Shown in pieces: positions 61,529 through 64,000 of a stretch of DNA of 64,000 bases. Each line of letters begins with the position of its first letter. Within the stretch, counting starts at the first letter, position 1. A model generated the notes under the pieces. It saw nothing but the letters and a program-made list of their open reading frames with translations, was not told the DNA's origin and did not search any database. The stretch is from Methanosarcina siciliae T4/M (GTDB taxonomy: Archaea > Halobacteriota > Methanosarcinia > Methanosarcinales > Methanosarcinaceae): positions 310,001 through 374,000 of the forward strand of contig NZ_CP009506.1 of the NCBI RefSeq assembly GCF_000970085.1. Direction: 5' to 3'. The position numbers were made by a program, and so were the translations under genes.

Positions 61529-64000
61529 ATGCTTGGAACTAGATATATCTCTATTCAAAAAAACTTTTGTATAAAATTCTTAACTTCGGTATTGCTGTTA
61601 ATGCTCTTAAGCTCGCTGATATCGACAGCCTCGGCAGCGGAAAATACATTCAGTTTCGTGCTGGGAGCGGAGAACAATACGGAGGCATTTGAAGCCGTGC
61701 TTGCTGAAGGTGATCCGGGAGTAACTATAAATCTCTATAATGCGACCGAAGCAAATTCCACGGACTTCAGTTCGGAAAAGGTGCTCTTTCTTGCTTCCCT
61801 TGATGAGGAGGCCCTCGCAAACATCAACAGTACGCTAAACCAGAGTGCACACATCGTTTCTTATGACCTTCCCGAAGGGTTTGACCTGGGGAACTCAAAC
61901 GATCCGAATATGACGGAGCTCTGGGAAGCCGGAGGGTACCATAACATAAAAACGCTCATACGATACATGAACGACACGTTTTACGGAGGTGGCGTTCAGG
62001 CCCCGGAAAAGCTTGAAGTTGCTTTTGTCTTTTCCAGGGAAAGTGCCGTACTGACGATGGATAAAGTGGCTCTTGACCCTGAGCTCTCCGGGGTCATTAA
62101 TATCAGTACGTATTTCGGGCGTTCCAATGAAGACCTGAGCTTCGATCTGAGCGACAAGGATATTATAATAATGAGAAACCTTGATGCCCAGGTAATCGAA
62201 GCTATCTCTCCTACCGTCAATCAGGCAAAAGCCAACGGGGCTTATATTATCAGTTTGGGAGACCTGATTCAGTCTTACAACCTGCACAATGTCAACCTCT
62301 CGGACCCGAATTATGCTGATATTACTGAATATTTCACATACGATTCGGAAGAAAACTTCAAGAGGCTTGCTACTTTTGTGGGGGTTAAGTTCGCAGACAG
62401 GTATGACGTGATCGAAGAGCCCGTTTCGCGTCCTTTATACGGGCTTTACCACCCCGATGCCCCGGAAGTCTATTCCTCTGCCGGTGATTATCTTGATTGG
62501 TACATTAACAGAGGAGATGATGGGCATGTTTATGACCCTGCAATGCCAACTGTGGGGATTATCTCGGATAGTTTCACGTACATTGACACCAGGGATGCAC
62601 CGCTTGTGGAGGCTCTTGTTGATTCCTTCGAATCCAGTGGCTGCAATGTGGTTGTTGCTACTTATTCATATAAAGACGAAGGTTCCAGGGACTATTTAAT
62701 GTTGAACGGGAGCTGTATCGCAGACAGTGTGGTCATAATTTCCCGGGGTTCTCGCTTCAACTATGCCGACTCCGAACAGGGAATCGAGGACCTTAAGACC
62801 TGGAATGTGATCCCCCTGAATGGAATCCGCCTTTTCTACGATGTGAGTGCGGAGGAATGGGAAAACTCCTCTCACGGGGTCGGGCCCGAGCAAACTTACC
62901 AGCTTTCGGCTGCGGAGATGGACGGGATCATAGAGCCCATAGTAATCGGTTGCAAGGACCCGTCGATCGGGGATTCGGTTTACTATCCGATTGACTACCA
63001 GGTGGAATGGCTGGTAAACAGGACAATTTCCTGGACCGAGCTCCACCGCAAAACAAACTCCGAAAAGAAGATCGTAATCCCCTATTATGCTGCAGAAGCC
63101 GGGAAAGCTGAAATCGGGGCTGACATTGACTACTACCTGGACGCCCAGGCAAGCCTTGCAAACATCCTTGTAGCAATGAAGGAAAGGGGCTACAACCTCG
63201 GAAATGACAGCCTTCCGGACAGGGACGAACTTGCCGAAATCATGACGGAAAGAGGACACAATGTAGGGGTCTGGGCCCCGGGAGTTCTTGATTCCCTTGT
63301 TGAAAACGGGGATGTTATCCTCATTCCTGAAGCCAGGTACCTTGAATGGTTTGATGCTCTCCCTGAAGAGAAGCAGGCTGAAATGGAAGACATCTGGGGG
63401 CCTGCTCCCGGGGAGATCATGGTCTGGGAAAACGAGACCGGAAAGTATCTCGTAATTCCGAAGCTCGAATACGGAAATGTGCTGCTTGCTCCCGATCCAA
63501 TGTGGGGCTGGGACCAGGACGAGTCCGTGACCTACTATGACGGTTCGATCCCGCCGACTCACCAGTGTCTGGCTTTCTACAAGTATATGGGAGAGGAGTA
63601 CGGGGCAGATGCTCTTTTCACGATTTTCTCGAGTGTTGAGATGATGCCCGGAAAGGAATCCGGACTTTCCGCAAAGGACTGGGGTGCGATTCTCCTCCAG
63701 GACATGCCTATGGTTCATGTGCTTCCTATGGATGCCGAGGGGATTTTTGACAGGCGCAGGGCAAACATGCTGGTTGTGGACTTTCTGACCCCGACCATTG
63801 TACCTTCCGGGCTTTACGGGAACCTGACGCTGCTCCAGCAGGACATAAGCCTGTTCGAACAGGCAGCTGACCCGGCAGTTAAGGCCGAGTACAGAGAGCT
63901 CATCCTTAATAGTACCCGGGAGCTTGACCTTGACACGGACCTGGGAGTGGACCTTGAAAGCATTGCCGGAAACGAAACAAAAACCGATGCTTTCATCGAG
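61529..64000 (+). CDS. CobN-like protein 4, divergent, with altered metal-site motif (partial)
   Basis: The frame starts at ATG 61529 and remains open to the window edge (824 codons). Signal peptide (FLTSVLLLMLLSSLISTASAAEN), then a chelatase-like region alignable with proteins 1-3: YHPDAPEVYSSAGDYLDWY, YPIDYQVEWLVNR, GVWAPGVLDSLVENG, WGPAPGEIMVWEN. Where the others read H-x-G-T/R-H-G-T-x-E-W-L-P-G, this protein reads LFTIFSSVEMMPGKE, and the YPYI-type segment is HVLPM, so the conserved metal-site histidines are gone. It lacks the beta-sandwich repeats. Perhaps a binding-only paralogue. Confidence 0.82.
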   Translation, partial: MLGTRYISIQKNFCIKFLTSVLLLMLLSSLISTASAAENTFSFVLGAENNTEAFEAVLAEGDPGVTINLYNATEANSTDFSSEKVLFLASLDEEALANINSTLNQSAHIVSYDLPEGFDLGNSNDPNMTELWEAGGYHNIKTLIRYMNDTFYGGGVQAPEKLEVAFVFSRESAVLTMDKVALDPELSGVINISTYFGRSNEDLSFDLSDKDIIIMRNLDAQVIEAISPTVNQAKANGAYIISLGDLIQSYNLHNVNLSDPNYADITEYFTYDSEENFKRLATFVGVKFADRYDVIEEPVSRPLYGLYHPDAPEVYSSAGDYLDWYINRGDDGHVYDPAMPTVGIISDSFTYIDTRDAPLVEALVDSFESSGCNVVVATYSYKDEGSRDYLMLNGSCIADSVVIISRGSRFNYADSEQGIEDLKTWNVIPLNGIRLFYDVSAEEWENSSHGVGPEQTYQLSAAEMDGIIEPIVIGCKDPSIGDSVYYPIDYQVEWLVNRTISWTELHRKTNSEKKIVIPYYAAEAGKAEIGADIDYYLDAQASLANILVAMKERGYNLGNDSLPDRDELAEIMTERGHNVGVWAPGVLDSLVENGDVILIPEARYLEWFDALPEEKQAEMEDIWGPAPGEIMVWENETGKYLVIPKLEYGNVLLAPDPMWGWDQDESVTYYDGSIPPTHQCLAFYKYMGEEYGADALFTIFSSVEMMPGKESGLSAKDWGAILLQDMPMVHVLPMDAEGIFDRRRANMLVVDFLTPTIVPSGLYGNLTLLQQDISLFEQAADPAVKAEYRELILNSTRELDLDTDLGVDLESIAGNETKTDAFIE

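Noticed and set aside
1..64000. tRNA and rRNA genes
   Set aside because: No cloverleaf with conserved T-loop bases or rRNA-like stretch was recognised by eye; a dedicated tRNA search would be decisive.

Overview
The window looks like chromosomal DNA of a methanogenic archaeon, almost certainly Methanosarcina. The evidence is a formylmethanofuran dehydrogenase operon end, a beta-RFAP synthase (methanopterin pathway), archaeal nop5 and fibrillarin genes, PGF-CTERM-type surface proteins, iron-sulfur flavoproteins with the compact CX2CX2CX4-7C motif, TATA-type promoters, long leaders and AT-rich intergenic DNA. No tRNA, rRNA, CRISPR array or intact transposon was recognised.

Layout. 1-1.4 kb: end of an fmd operon (fmdD tail, fmdB). 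1.8-9.8 kb: scattered genes (SIMPL protein, FemAB-like acyltransferase, methyltransferase, two secreted proteins, purN, HAD hydrolase). 10-15.8 kb: a start-less remnant of a repetitive surface protein, then a leftward molybdate/tungstate operon modA-modB-modC-modD-DUF364. 15.9-20 kb: leftward flavin and Fe-S reductases with a divergent HxlR regulator. 20-27 kb: MATE exporter, XPD/DinG-type helicase, and a NosD/PKD surface protein that appears to start at ATT. 27.4-31.6 kb: GerW and DUF2953 proteins, beta-RFAP synthase, nop5 and fibrillarin.

31.7-64 kb is largely devoted to metal and tetrapyrrole handling. An ArsR-type regulator fused to a domain resembling DUF4430 (transcobalamin-like) is divergent from an operon of DUF2162, ExbB/TolQ-like channel and DUF2149 (ExbD-like) genes, which ends in the relic of a cobN gene. 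A ZIP transporter follows. Next is a leftward cobalt cluster: cbiM-cbiN-cbiQ-cbiO, a frameshifted CDF transporter, and three cysteine-rich desulforedoxin-like proteins. From 45.5 kb to the end lie four consecutive large CobN/Mg-chelatase-like proteins with signal peptides. The three whose ends are visible also share a C-terminal membrane anchor. No AAA+ chelatase partner (ChlI/ChlD type) is visible.

How it fits together. The DUF2162 operon and the first three cobN-like genes share a 16-nt sequence, G(C/A)TAAYAAYYNTTASC, placed 10-12 nt before a TTTTTAT(G/T) box, so they look like one regulon, plausibly controlled by the ArsR-DUF4430 protein. My main hypothesis is a cell-surface system in which extracytoplasmic CobN/HmuS-like proteins bind or demetallate corrinoids, hemes or related tetrapyrroles, coupled to an ExbB/DUF2149/DUF2162 membrane complex and to cobalt uptake by CbiMNQO. 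The substrate and the direction of the reaction cannot be told from sequence.
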